From Plantactinospora mayteni (lineage in GTDB: Bacteria > Actinomycetota > Actinomycetes > Mycobacteriales > Micromonosporaceae), in NCBI RefSeq assembly GCF_016862935.1, contig NZ_BONX01000066.1, positions 1 to 64,000 on the forward strand: a DNA stretch of 64,000 bases. The letters run 5' to 3'. Shown in pieces: positions 1-7,984 of this stretch. Position 1 is the first letter of the stretch; the number at the start of each line of letters is the position of its first letter. The notes beneath the pieces were generated by a model. That model was not told where the DNA came from. It ran no database searches and was given only the letters and a program-made list of their open reading frames with translations. A program made the translations under genes and the position numbers.

Positions 1-186
1 GACACAGCTCGGGCCTTGGCGGCCCTCCCCGCGCGGGCCTTCACCCCCACCCTGAAGGGCGGAGCACTGGCCCGCATTCCGGTAGCTGTCGGCGATGACC
101 GTAGGGAAGCCGTCCCGCCTCCTCACGACCAGCGGGCGCGCAGTCTGCCGCGAGACCTCACAGGCCAGATCCGTCATCGACCATGA
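1..186 (+). CDS. C-terminal end of an unidentified protein (5' end outside window)
   Basis: Frame 1 is open from the first base to a TGA at 184-186, giving about 61 residues that read like a structured C-terminus (ALPARAFTPTLKGGALARIP, then VAVGDDRREAVPPPHD). Codon third positions are mostly G or C, as expected for a real gene in this genome. I do not recognise the family. It overlaps by about 90 bp the longest form of the next gene, in a different frame, so one of the two starts or ends is probably wrong. Confidence is limited because only the tail is visible. Confidence 0.35.
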   Translation, partial: DTARALAALPARAFTPTLKGGALARIPVAVGDDRREAVPPPHDQRARSLPRDLTGQIRHRP

Positions 187-682
187 TGATCCGACGGTCG
201 TCGACGCCTTCTGGGCCGGCTGCCGCCGACGAATGGAAGCAGCCGATCCGATCGAGAATCCGCGGTTGTCCCTACGGACGTACTGGTTCCTCGGAGACAC
301 CTCCAAGGCCGCCTTCGCCGCGATGATCGGCGACGACGTACGCCGTCTCGCGGCGGACGATCGCCTGCCGCGGCTAGCCCACGGTCCGCTGCACCGCCGC
401 GCCCGCCACGTACTGGAAGACTCGGGCACGGTTCGCTGGGCCGACAAGCACGACATCTTCCGAGCCGCCGCGACTGTCGTTGAGCTACACCCGGCGGTGT
501 TCCACGGTCTGCTGGCCGGTTACCACGCGGTCTACGGCGACCTTCAACCAGCGGAGGCGCTCACTCTGCTGGAGCACCTGCGCCTTCCGGCCGACGCCGC
601 GGGCCTCGCCCAGCTACGGACAGTCTTACGCGAGGGCGCCAAGAACCACTACGACGACCCCGGCCTGTGGAACGCCCGGTAG
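95..682 (+). CDS. Hypothetical protein, 195 aa
   Basis: An open frame with good GC-rich third positions. From about residue 28 (DHDDPTVVDAFWAGC) onward it looks like a soluble, mainly helical protein with conserved-looking blocks such as YWFLGDTSKAAFAAMIGDD and a C-terminal AKNHYDDPGLWNAR. There is no signal peptide or membrane segment, and I do not recognise the family. ATG 95 is the only upstream ATG, but no clear ribosome binding site precedes it and it overlaps the previous frame. The true start may be ATG 233 or another internal codon. Confidence 0.5.
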   Translation: MTVGKPSRLLTTSGRAVCRETSQARSVIDHDDPTVVDAFWAGCRRRMEAADPIENPRLSLRTYWFLGDTSKAAFAAMIGDDVRRLAADDRLPRLAHGPLHRRARHVLEDSGTVRWADKHDIFRAAATVVELHPAVFHGLLAGYHAVYGDLQPAEALTLLEHLRLPADAAGLAQLRTVLREGAKNHYDDPGLWNAR

Positions 683-747
683 CGCCTGCCAGTGCCCGGT
701 CAGGTGGGTGGATCCAGCCGCTGCCTGTCCCGAAGTAGGGTCACCCG

Positions 748-1021
748 GTGATTGCCTACGACATCGCCGCCGGGCTGCCTTCCATTGACCGGCTGCGGCA
801 GCGCTGCAAGGCGTTGGCCGTGCTTGAACGCATCATCGACGGCGGGGAAGCCTACAACGCCCATACCTCGAGCTGGGGCGCGGACGAGGCGGCGCTGATG
901 AGCAACGGCAGCGGCGACGAGTGGGCCGTGGTGTTCACCGCCGACGGCGCGTTCATCCGGTCTTCGATCATGAGTCGGCGATGTCGCCCTACCGCGACCC
1001 GTACCACCGGGGCGTCAATTA
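748..1021 (+). pseudogene. Frameshifted and truncated conserved hypothetical protein
   Basis: The first 72 codons read as a conserved actinomycete family (SIDRLRQRCKALAVLERIID, later NGSGDEWAVVFTADGAFIR). At about position 960 the good reading jumps frame. The +1 frame gives an unlikely arginine-rich tail, whereas restoring one base gives VFDHESAMSPYRDPY, which continues the family pattern of a DHES-MSPY block after the VFTADGAFIR strand. That corrected frame stops at TAA about 1021, before the C-terminal half expected from homologs as I remember them. The reading is therefore one single-base deletion plus a 3' truncation next to the ABC permease gene. Family function is unknown. Confidence 0.55.
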
Positions 1022-1663
1022 AGCGTCGCGGCGGTGGAAAGTGAGGGCGGCGAGCGTTAGGGCGGAGAGCGTCCAAATGATCGTAGCGGCGGCGCCGCGA
1101 GACGGGTTGAGGGCGGCGGTGTCCGGCAGGTAGGCGGCGGCGATGCTGCCGGGCCGGGCCCGCAGCAGCGGGCCTGCGATGAAGTACATACCGAGCAGCA
1201 GAATCACGGCGGGCACGGCGCGACGGACGACGCCGGCGACTGCCGCCCCCAGCAGCGTGGTGAGTGTCAGGTACGCGGTTGCGGCCGGCATCCACGTGGC
1301 CCCATTGGCCGGCAGGGTGCTGGTTGCCGCTGTCGCAGCGGCCACCGGGAGCGTCACCGCACCCAGCGCGAGGGCCTTCACCGCTTGCAGTGGCAGGCGC
1401 CGGGGCATCGCGAGCAGCGTGGTGTGGATCTGGCCGCCATCCTGGTACTCGGACGCGGCCGCCAGCACGCCGAGCACCAGGAAGCCGGCCTGGGTGTAAC
1501 CGAGCGGGGCCAGGGCGGCGGCGTCGCCGAGCGGCTCGCCGCGGGATTCAGCGGCTGCGTACGCGTATGTCAGCAGCAGGGTGGCGGTCCAGGTCAGCAG
1601 CGCGGTCAGGCGCAGCGATGGCAGCGTCAGCAGTTTGCGTAGTTCAGCGCGGGCGGTGTTCAT
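1019..1663 (-). CDS. ABC-2 type transporter permease, 214 aa
   Basis: Integral membrane subunit of an ABC exporter. It starts with the MNTARAELRKLLTLPSLR amphipathic helix typical of ABC-2 permeases, followed by about six hydrophobic segments (for example LTALLTWTATLLLTYAY and AVPAVILLLGMYFIAGPLL) and the usual short basic C-terminus LTFHRRDA. Its ATG overlaps the stop of the upstream permease (1660-1663), so it is the last gene of an ATPase-permease-permease operon. The two permeases are paralogous in their first helix and last residues (FHRRDA/FHRRDV) and probably form a heterodimer. Substrate is unknown; the neighbouring two-component system suggests antibiotic or envelope-stress export. 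Confidence 0.85.
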   Translation of the reverse strand: MNTARAELRKLLTLPSLRLTALLTWTATLLLTYAYAAAESRGEPLGDAAALAPLGYTQAGFLVLGVLAAASEYQDGGQIHTTLLAMPRRLPLQAVKALALGAVTLPVAAATAATSTLPANGATWMPAATAYLTLTTLLGAAVAGVVRRAVPAVILLLGMYFIAGPLLRARPGSIAAAYLPDTAALNPSRGAAATIIWTLSALTLAALTFHRRDA

Positions 1664-2412
1664 ACGTCCCGCCGATGGAACAGGACGGCGCCGACCGCGA
1701 GCAGCACGGCGACCCAGGCCGTCATCACCAGGCCGGCGGTCACCGGGGCGATCTCGACGGGGAAGTCCGTGCCACGGATGAACATTCGCGTGCCGACGAT
1801 GTCCGGCAGGTAGGCGGCGAGGTCGGTGACCTTCGACAGCAGGAACGACACCGAGACGACGGTGCTGTTGATGATCAGCAGCGCCAGCGGCACTATGCCG
1901 TTGCGAGTTATCAGCGTGATCGCGTACGCCAGTAGTGCGGTCAGCGTCCAGTAGAGGATCGCGGCGGCGACACGCGCCGGGGCGGGTACCGGCGCGTGTT
2001 CGCCGTGCAGCACCTGCGTGAGGGTGAGTGTGGCAGCCGCGGTGACCGCCGCCTGCGCCGCGACGATCAGCACCAGCGCGGTGGTCTTCGCCAGGAGCAG
2101 ACGTAGCCGGTCGGGAACGGCGGTGAGCGTCGCGGTGAGCTGGCGGGCGCCGGGGGCGTTCTGACTGGTGGACGTGTATTCGCTGCTCACCACGACCACG
2201 CCGAGGACCATCGGACCGATCAGGCCGATACCCAGGTCGCGTAGGCCAAGGTCGGACGTGTCAGTGAGGGTACCGGCGGTGATCGCGCGGCGGGTGTACG
2301 GTGCGTTCAGCAGAACGACCGCGGGTGCCATCAGCGTGCCCAGCACCAGGCCGACCCAGGCGGTGGGCAGGCCGAGCAGCTTGCGGAGTTCGGCGCGGAC
2401 GAGGCTCACCAC
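1660..2412 (-). CDS. ABC-2 type transporter permease, 250 aa
   Basis: Membrane subunit of the same exporter. The N-terminus VSLVRAELRKLLGLPTAWVG is the characteristic ABC-2 leader helix. Segments such as VGLVLGTLMAPAVVLL, GLIGPMVLGVVVVSSEYT and IAPVTAGLVMTAWVAVLLAVG are membrane spanning, and the protein ends in FHRRDV. Two consecutive GTG codons can serve as start. The inner one (2409) gives a 4-bp GTGA overlap with the ATPase stop at 2406 and is the more likely start. Translational coupling on both sides indicates one mRNA. The region around residues 70-75 (SSEYTS) matches the conserved segment after the second helix in this family. Confidence 0.86.
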   Translation of the reverse strand: MVSLVRAELRKLLGLPTAWVGLVLGTLMAPAVVLLNAPYTRRAITAGTLTDTSDLGLRDLGIGLIGPMVLGVVVVSSEYTSTSQNAPGARQLTATLTAVPDRLRLLLAKTTALVLIVAAQAAVTAAATLTLTQVLHGEHAPVPAPARVAAAILYWTLTALLAYAITLITRNGIVPLALLIINSTVVSVSFLLSKVTDLAAYLPDIVGTRMFIRGTDFPVEIAPVTAGLVMTAWVAVLLAVGAVLFHRRDV

Positions 2413-3119
2413 GGGCGATCCGCTTCGGCAGCGGTCAGCGCGAAGAAGGCGTCCTCGAGCGTGTGATGATCGCCGGTGACGTCAGCGAGTCTGCCTTGAA
2501 TCACGATCCGGCCCTTGTCGATCACGATGACGTCGTCGGCGATCTCGGCCAGCTCGCCCATCAGGTGACTGGAGAGTAGGACGGTGCGGCCCTGCGCCGC
2601 ACTGTCCCGGAGGAACGTGCGCATCCAGCGGATCCCGACCGGGTCGAGGCCGTTGACCGGTTCGTCCAGGACCAGCACCTCAGGGTCGCCGAGCAGCGCG
2701 GTGGCGAGTCCGAGCCGGCGGCTCATGCCGAGGGAGAAACGGCCGGCGCGCTTCCGCGCGTCGCCGGTCAGGCCCACGACCTCGAGGACCTCGTCGGCGC
2801 GGGAGTCCGGTAGGCCGTTGCTGGCGGCTACCCAGCGCAGGTGGGCGCGGGCCGTTCGGGCCCGGTGTGCGCCGCTGCCGTCGAGCAGCGCGCCGACCGT
2901 CGTGAGCGGACGGTCCAGTTTCCCGTACGGGCGCCCGCAGATCAGCGCGGTCCCGCTCTGCGGGCGGTCCAGGCCGAGCAGGATACGTAGAGTCGACGTC
3001 TTGCCGGCACCGTTCGGCCCGAGGAAGCCGGTAACCCGGCCGGGTCGGGCCTCGAAGGTAACGTCGTGCAGGATCAGCGTCCTGCTCTTGGTCTTGCTGA
3101 CCCGATCGATCGTGATCAT
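2406..3119 (-). CDS. ABC transporter ATP-binding protein, 237 aa
   Basis: Cytoplasmic ATPase that powers the two downstream permeases. Visible motifs are Walker A GPNGAGKTS, a Q-loop region, ABC signature FSLGMSRRLGLA (the LGMSRR variant seen in bacitracin/daunorubicin-type ATPases), Walker B VLVLDEPVNGLD and H-loop LLSSHLMGE. I place the start at ATG 3119 (MITIDRVSKTKSRTL) because this is where the ABC fold's first strand begins; a longer reading would run into the divergent kinase gene. Without an extended C-terminal regulatory domain it is shorter than the common 300-residue form. It is transcribed away from the sensor kinase at 3232, the usual arrangement for a two-component system controlling an exporter. 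Confidence 0.93.
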   Translation of the reverse strand: MITIDRVSKTKSRTLILHDVTFEARPGRVTGFLGPNGAGKTSTLRILLGLDRPQSGTALICGRPYGKLDRPLTTVGALLDGSGAHRARTARAHLRWVAASNGLPDSRADEVLEVVGLTGDARKRAGRFSLGMSRRLGLATALLGDPEVLVLDEPVNGLDPVGIRWMRTFLRDSAAQGRTVLLSSHLMGELAEIADDVIVIDKGRIVIQGRLADVTGDHHTLEDAFFALTAAEADRPW

Positions 3120-3198
3120 CAACCGAGTCAACCGGTTCTCCGGCCCTCGCACATCGGACCGTTCTCGGATCCCGACGGCCGGGTCGGTCCATGGACGG

Positions 3199-3214
3199 TC
3201 AGACCCTGGTCTGA
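3199..3214. promoter_or_regulatory. Perfect 7+2+7 inverted repeat between divergent ABC and two-component operons
   Basis: TCAGACC-CT-GGTCTGA is a perfect palindrome lying 18 bp before the kinase start and 80 bp before the ATPase start. Its position between divergently transcribed operons, one encoding a LuxR/NarL-type response regulator, makes it a candidate binding site for that regulator. No experimental consensus is known to me for this exact sequence. Confidence 0.45.
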
Positions 3215-3231
3215 GAACTACAGTCGTGGTG

Positions 3232-4080
3232 GTGAACGCCCATCCGCGCCCCGCCATGCGCTTCAGTGCCATGCCGGTGGTTGCCGCGGTGATCAGCGTG
3301 CTGGTGATGGTCATGTGTACGGTCGGCGCGCAGGGCCCGCTCGGGGTCGTACTGCCGCCGCTGATAGTCGGTACCGCTGTCGCGGCTGCGGTATGGGCGG
3401 TGCGGCGGTCACGCGCCGACCGAACCGCCTACGAGTCGCGGCTGACCGCCTGGGCCGCGTCCGAGGCGGTGCTCGCCGAGCGGTTGCGGATTGCCCACGA
3501 CCTGCACGACATCGTCTCGCATGGCTTGGGTCTGATCACGGTCCGCGCGGCGGCCACCCGGCATCTGCCCAAGCCCGCCGATGTGGAGGCGGCGCTCACC
3601 GATATCGAGGACGCGAGCCGGCACGCGACAACCGAGCTACGCCGCATGCTCACGGTCCTGCGTGAGCCGTCGGCCGCCAGCGGCCGTGCGCCGGTGGACA
3701 ACCTCGACGACTTGCCCGGCATCGTGCACGGCGCGTCGCTCGCAGGGCTTCGGACACGGCTGACGGTCGAGCCGCTCGGCCCCGTATCGCAGGGTGTACA
3801 GGTCGCCGTCTGCAAGACCGTGCGGGAGGCGCTCAGCAACGCCGCGCGGTACGCGGGACCGACGGAGGTGCGGGTGCGGGTGTATCGGGACGGAACATAC
3901 CTTGTGGTCACGGTGGCGGACACCGGCCCGTCAGTCGACGGATGGCGGGCATCGCCGGGCGCCGGACACGGGCTGACCGGGTTACGGGAGCGGATCGGCA
4001 GTCTCGGCGGCACGTTGTCCGCAGACCACGTCGACGCGGGCTTTCGCGTCACCGCACGCATCCGGGACGAGGAGGCGTGA
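3232..4080 (+). CDS. NarL-family sensor histidine kinase, about 282 aa
   Basis: Sensor kinase of the HisKA_3 class. Two short hydrophobic helices (MPVVAAVISVLVMVMCTV and LGVVLPPLIVGTAVAAAVW) form the membrane anchor, so the sensing part is almost entirely intramembrane. The dimerisation/phosphoacceptor helix contains RLRIAHDLHDIVSHGLGLIT with the phosphorylated His, and a HATPase domain follows with EALSNAARYAG (N box) and VADTGP (G1 box) plus GHGLTGLRER. I choose GTG 3232; GTG 3226/3229 and ATG 3256 are alternatives. There is no strong Shine-Dalgarno sequence, so it may be leaderless. Its stop overlaps the regulator start. Intramembrane-sensing kinases beside ABC exporters typically respond to cell-envelope antibiotics, which is an inference here. 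Confidence 0.88.
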   Translation: MNAHPRPAMRFSAMPVVAAVISVLVMVMCTVGAQGPLGVVLPPLIVGTAVAAAVWAVRRSRADRTAYESRLTAWAASEAVLAERLRIAHDLHDIVSHGLGLITVRAAATRHLPKPADVEAALTDIEDASRHATTELRRMLTVLREPSAASGRAPVDNLDDLPGIVHGASLAGLRTRLTVEPLGPVSQGVQVAVCKTVREALSNAARYAGPTEVRVRVYRDGTYLVVTVADTGPSVDGWRASPGAGHGLTGLRERIGSLGGTLSADHVDAGFRVTARIRDEEA

Positions 4081-4742
4081 GCGGCATCCGAGTGCTGTTG
4101 GCGGACGACCAGGCGCTGCTCCGACACAGCCTCGCCATGATCATCAACAACGAGCCGGACTTGGCCGTCGTCGGCGAGGCCGGCGACGGCGCGCACGCCC
4201 TCGCGCGCGCTCGCACCACCCGCCCCGACGTCATCCTGATGGACGTCCGGATGCCGCACCTCGACGGCATCAAGGCCACCCGCCGCATCTGCACCGACCC
4301 GGCGCTGTCCACCACCCGCGTCCTGGTCCTGAGCATGTTCGAGCTCGACGAGTACGTCTACGACGCGCTGCGCGCGGGTGCGTCCGGTTTCCTGCTCAAG
4401 GACGCCCGCCCCGAGGAGCTGATCGAGGCAATCCGCCGCACCCACCATGGTGAATCGCTGTTCGCCCCGTCGATCCTCACCCGGCTCGTCGCGCACTACG
4501 TCGCCGCGCCCCGCCCGGACAGGCCAACGCCGACGCTGCGGCGGCTGACCGGCCGTGAGGTCGAGGTGCTGACATTGATCGGCGGCGGCCTGTCGAACGA
4601 CGAGATCGCAATTGCCCTGACGATCTCGATAAAGACGGTGAAGACGCACATCACGCACCTGATGGCGAAGCTGGCCGTACGAGATCGGGCACAACTCGTG
4701 ATCGCGGCGTTCGACGCGGGGCTGGTGCGGCCACGCCGCTGA
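4077..4742 (+). CDS. NarL/LuxR-family response regulator, 221 aa
   Basis: Partner of the preceding kinase. The receiver domain has the acidic pair in VLLADDQALLRHS, the phosphoacceptor Asp in VILMDVRMP and the switch Lys in GFLLKDARPEEL. The C-terminal HTH_LuxR domain runs from LTGREVEVLTLIGGG to KTVKTHITHLMAKL. GTG 4077 overlaps the kinase stop (GTGA) and follows a GAGGAGG tract, indicating translational coupling; starting later would remove the first receiver strand. Expected to act as a dimer on DNA after phosphorylation, with the divergent ABC exporter operon as the likely target. Confidence 0.94.
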   Translation: MSGIRVLLADDQALLRHSLAMIINNEPDLAVVGEAGDGAHALARARTTRPDVILMDVRMPHLDGIKATRRICTDPALSTTRVLVLSMFELDEYVYDALRAGASGFLLKDARPEELIEAIRRTHHGESLFAPSILTRLVAHYVAAPRPDRPTPTLRRLTGREVEVLTLIGGGLSNDEIAIALTISIKTVKTHITHLMAKLAVRDRAQLVIAAFDAGLVRPRR

Positions 4743-5000
4743 GCCCGAACGTGGGGATGGACTCGTGCCGGTGTGATCCGAAACCTGAACGGCGTCAGAA
4801 CCTGCCGCGCGACGACACCCGCACATCGGCTATATCCGATCGCCGGTTGGCCGGACAGGGCCGCCGCCATCCCTGGTAGCGGCGCAGGGTCGTGTCGGCG
4901 TACGGGGTTACTGGTCCACGCGGGTACGACTCTGGCTTTGCCTATGTCCGGAAATAGCCTACAGATGATCTTGCGCGCTCCCGGGCTGATTCTGCCGAGG

Positions 5001-5816
5001 TCATGGCTTCCGGCCGGCGCCACCCAGCACCGCCGCATTCTGGGGCGCATCCGGGGACCCGGCGTCCGGGCGCCACAGCGGGCAGGACACCACGCCGGGC
5101 TCCACGAGTTCCAGTCCTTCGAAGTAGCCGGCGATCTGGTCGGGGCTGCGCAGGTGGTAAGGGACGGCGCCGCTGGCGTTGTAGCCTCGGATGGCCTCCG
5201 CGTAAGCCTGGTCGGTGTCGGTGCCGTCTCTGACCACGAGGTAGCTGCCGGAGGGTACCGCGTCCATCAGCCTGGTCACGATCGACCGTGCCTCGTGGTA
5301 GTCGGCGACATGGGCCAGGATGCCCAGCAGCGTGATCGCGACGGGCTGGGTGAGGTCCAAGGTTCGCGCGGCGGCCGTGATGATCTTTTCTGGGTCGTGC
5401 ACGTCGGCGTCGAGGTAGTCGGTGGCGCCCTCCCGGGTGCCGTTGAGCAGGGCGCGGGCGTGCACCAGTACCAGTGGGTCGTTGTCGACGTAGACGACGC
5501 GGGACTCCGGTGCGACCGCTTGGGCGACCTCGTGGGTGTTGTCGGCAGTCGGCAGGCCCGTGCCGATGTCGAGGAACTGGCGGATCCCGGCCTCGCCGGC
5601 CAGGTACCGCACGGTCCGTTGCAGGAACTGCCGGCCGATGAGAGCGAGGTCGACGATCTCGGGGAAGGTCGCCCGAAACCTGTCACCGGCGTCCCGGTCG
5701 GCGGCGAAGTTGTCCTTGCCGCCGAGCCAGTAGGTGAAGATCCGGGCCGAGTGCGGCACGTTGGTATCGATCCTCGCCGACGGCCCCGGACCAGGGGCGG
5801 ACGAATCGTGTGTCAC
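5001..5816 (-). CDS. SAM-dependent methyltransferase, DUF574/Methyltransf_19 family, 271 aa
   Basis: Belongs to the actinomycete-specific DUF574 group (S-adenosyl methyltransferase, PF04672), which is strongly expanded in filamentous actinomycetes. Diagnostic blocks are the N-terminal PHSARIFTYWLGGKDNFAAD, the SAM-binding FLDIGTGLPTADNTHEVA, VVYVDNDPLVLVHARALL, and the late LRSPDQIAGYFEGLELVEPG. Length is normal for the family. Substrate is unknown; members are often linked to small HTH/DUF397 gene clusters, but that context is missing here. GTG 5816 is supported by the conserved position of the first motif. It is convergent with the response regulator; the 258 bp between them contain no gene that I can see. 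Confidence 0.92.
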   Translation of the reverse strand: MTHDSSAPGPGPSARIDTNVPHSARIFTYWLGGKDNFAADRDAGDRFRATFPEIVDLALIGRQFLQRTVRYLAGEAGIRQFLDIGTGLPTADNTHEVAQAVAPESRVVYVDNDPLVLVHARALLNGTREGATDYLDADVHDPEKIITAAARTLDLTQPVAITLLGILAHVADYHEARSIVTRLMDAVPSGSYLVVRDGTDTDQAYAEAIRGYNASGAVPYHLRSPDQIAGYFEGLELVEPGVVSCPLWRPDAGSPDAPQNAAVLGGAGRKP

Positions 5817-6057
5817 GGAGGGGCACCTTTTCGGGGTTGCGTTGAGCCGCTGAACGGGTTGCCTCGAAGCGTAGTAGGTCCGCGTTCAGGCTTGGCTGTC
5901 GCTCGACGATCAAGCGGCATCGTTACGTGGCCGGCGGCGGTTGTCCGCCGATGACGCTGGTCTACTCCAAGCGGGCGTATCGAGAAGGTGGCCCGATTCG
6001 GCGCGACTGACCCCTATCTGCTGCGCTGAAGGCGCTAGCAGTTCCTTCCCACAGCTG

Positions 6058-6210
6058 TCAGCGAAGTTGCTCGAACCAGTCGAGGACCTGGGGGACGGAG
6101 CGGATCGCGGACTCGCCGTGCTCAACCACCCCGACGTCGATCAGCGGTACGGTCGCCCCGTGCGCGCGCAACCGCGCCGCGTAGGTGATTTCGGAGTGCT
6201 GTGGCTGCAC
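6058..6210 (-). pseudogene. Remnant of an alpha/beta-hydrolase-like protein C-terminus
   Basis: On the minus strand an open frame ends at TGA (6058-6060) and reads EITYAARLRAHGATVPLIDV, then GVVEHGESAIRSVPQVLDWF. It resembles the last strand and catalytic-His segment of alpha/beta hydrolases (a loop with HG before the final helix). The same frame stays open upstream into the start of the oppositely oriented phosphotransferase gene but loses any recognisable sequence, so only about 50 residues of the ancestral gene remain. No full-length start can be assigned. The rest of the 5817-6261 gap contains no other recognisable gene. Confidence 0.35.
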
Positions 6211-6261
6211 TGCGGGTAAAAATCGATTGTCGCTGGTGGTGCGCTCTGTGAGGTTGGGGGT

Positions 6262-7188
6262 GTGAGCGCCGACTCAGGCACCGTTCCGGTACCGGTTCGC
6301 CGCCTGGTTGACGCAGGTCTGGTGCGCCGGCTGGTGGCGATCCAGTTCCCGCAGTGGGCCGACCTGCCCGTTCGGCCTGTGCCGAGCGGCGGTTGGGACA
6401 ATCAGACCTTCCGCTTGGGCGAGCGTTTGTCGGTACGGCTGCCCACCGCGCAGGAGTACGCCCTGGCAGTCGACAAGGAACACCGATGGCTGCCAGCACT
6501 CGCGCCACGGGTGCCGCTGCCGATACCCGCGCCCGTAGCGCGCGGTGTGCCCGCTGAGGGGTACGGCTTCGGCTGGTCGGTCTACGAGTGGATCGACGGG
6601 GAACCCGCCCGCATCGACAGCATCGGCGACCTGACCGGGTTCGCGGACGGTCTGGCCGCGTTCCTCGTCGCGCTGCGCCGCGCCGATCCGACCGGAGGGC
6701 CGCAGCCGGGACTGCACAACTGGTTTCGCGGCGGGCCGCTGCGCATCTACGACTCTCAGGTCCGCCGGGCGGTCGAGGTACTGGACCGCCGGATACCCCG
6801 CGACATCGTCACCGAGATCTGGCGGTCGGCGCTGGGGGCGGTCTGGGACGGCCGACCAGTGTGGTTCCACGGCGACGTTGCCCCAGGCAACCTCCTGATC
6901 CGTGACGGCGTGCTCGCCGCCGTCATCGACTTCGGCACCTGCGGTGTTGGCGACCCGGCGTGCGATGTGGCGATCGCCTGGACGCTGCTGTCCGGCCCGA
7001 GCCGTGAGGCCTTCCGCGCCCGGCTCGATGTCGACCCGGCAACCTGGGCCCGTGGGCGGGCCTGGGCGCTGTGGAAGGCGCTGATCGTCTACGCCGGCGC
7101 ACTCCAGGGCGACCGGGCCGTGGCCGCAGAGGCCAACCGCGTCATCGACGAAATCGTCTCGGAGTACGCGACGCCGCCCGGGCGGTGA
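6262..7188 (+). CDS. Aminoglycoside phosphotransferase (APH) family protein, 308 aa
   Basis: Small-molecule kinase of the APH/ChoK fold. The catalytic segment VWFHGDVAPGNLLIRDG carries the Brenner motif (HGD...N), followed by AVIDFGTCGVGDPACDVA with the metal-binding Asp. The N-terminal lobe contains PSGGWDNQTFRLGERLSVRL with the expected glycine-rich and strand pattern. The sequence is closest in style to the large group of uncharacterised APH-like proteins, so an actual antibiotic substrate should not be assumed. GTG 6262 follows a G-rich tract (GGTTGGGGGT). It stands alone, divergent from the hydrolase remnant. Confidence 0.88.
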   Translation: MSADSGTVPVPVRRLVDAGLVRRLVAIQFPQWADLPVRPVPSGGWDNQTFRLGERLSVRLPTAQEYALAVDKEHRWLPALAPRVPLPIPAPVARGVPAEGYGFGWSVYEWIDGEPARIDSIGDLTGFADGLAAFLVALRRADPTGGPQPGLHNWFRGGPLRIYDSQVRRAVEVLDRRIPRDIVTEIWRSALGAVWDGRPVWFHGDVAPGNLLIRDGVLAAVIDFGTCGVGDPACDVAIAWTLLSGPSREAFRARLDVDPATWARGRAWALWKALIVYAGALQGDRAVAAEANRVIDEIVSEYATPPGR

Positions 7189-7596
7189 CCCGAGCGCCTG
7201 GCACCGGTACTCCCGCCGCCCCGCACCGAAGCGGTGTTGAACCACCACCTCCCGCCGACCGTTCCAAGGTCAGGTGCTCTTCTTCGTTCCTGACCGAACG
7301 CCGAGACACTCGGTGCCGCCGTACCACCCGCTCATCGGCATTCCCGATCTGGACCGACACCGGAAGAGATCGCGGAGCGTGACGACTCGGGCTCCTTGTG
7401 GCACGCACCGACGGCGGCAGAGATCCGGATGGTGGTCGTACTCGGGCCAGAAGCCAGGCGTGGTCGGGTCAGCCCGCTCGTCCGGACGAGATGCGTACGT
7501 CGCGGCGTGCTGCTGTCGTGTCGTTCAGTCGCGTCGGCCTCGATGGCGTCGAAACCGTGCGAGGTCGCCGTCTTGCTGGTGTTGGGGCCGTTGCTG
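7189..7596. other. Intergenic region without a supported gene
   Basis: About 400 bp between convergent genes. Short open frames exist on both strands but have no recognisable sequence or start signal. The only structure I see is a 14-bp perfect palindrome CTCGTCCGGACGAG at 7477-7490, which could be chance in DNA of this composition. The region may be the remains of decayed genes. Confidence 0.4.
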
Positions 7597-7809
7597 TCAT
7601 TCGGTAAAGGCAAGGCCATGCTCGGCGAGCGCGGCGGCCAGGATGCCGACCGCCTTCGGCCCGACCCCGTGCAGGGCCAGTAGATCGCGGCGGCTGTAGG
7701 CGCTCACTTGGGCAAGCGTCGTGATGCCGGCTTCGAGTAGAGCGCTGTTGGCTGGTCGCCCGATCGGTGGCACGTCGCCGATTTGCGCGGGCACATGGCG
7801 CGTACTCAC
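7597..7809 (-). CDS. Small helix-hairpin-helix protein, about 70 aa
   Basis: The conserved part reads IGRPANSALLEAGITTLAQV followed by SRRDLLALHGVGPKAVGILA. This is a tandem helix-hairpin-helix arrangement with the hairpin LHGVGPKA, resembling the stand-alone HhH DNA-binding proteins (RNA polymerase alpha-CTD/UvrC-like fold) common in actinomycetes. The longer upstream reading to 7887 is arginine/glycine rich and unlikely, so I place the start at GTG 7809 (VSTRHVPAQIGDVPP). Probable role is non-specific DNA binding or a component of a small regulator; no partner gene is adjacent. Confidence 0.7.
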   Translation of the reverse strand: MSTRHVPAQIGDVPPIGRPANSALLEAGITTLAQVSAYSRRDLLALHGVGPKAVGILAAALAEHGLAFTE

Positions 7810-7984
7810 GCGATCACGATAACCGGCCGCGCCGCCGATCCGCGAACCCGGACCACACCTCAGTTGACGCTCGAACGCGCCGCCCAACGGCTGTCACACC
7901 CCGACGGCGGCAGATCCGTGCACCAACGCCGCCTGAGCGGCGCAGGCGCGGAGCGGTCCGGCGCGGCTTCGTAGCCTCCGCACC

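Noticed and set aside
4743-5000. Imperfect dyad GCCTAT...ATAGCC as terminator between convergent genes
   Set aside because: The stem is six pairs with a mismatch and the loop is long; too weak to call.
6262-7188. Specific aminoglycoside resistance gene
   Set aside because: Only the general APH/ChoK catalytic motifs are visible; nothing identifies an antibiotic substrate.
7477-7490. 14-bp palindrome CTCGTCCGGACGAG as an operator
   Set aside because: No gene start lies nearby and GC-rich short palindromes are expected by chance.
7332-7619. 95-codon frame between the APH gene and the HhH gene
   Set aside because: Ser/Thr/Arg-rich sequence without recognisable pattern, no ribosome binding site and overlap with the HhH gene end.
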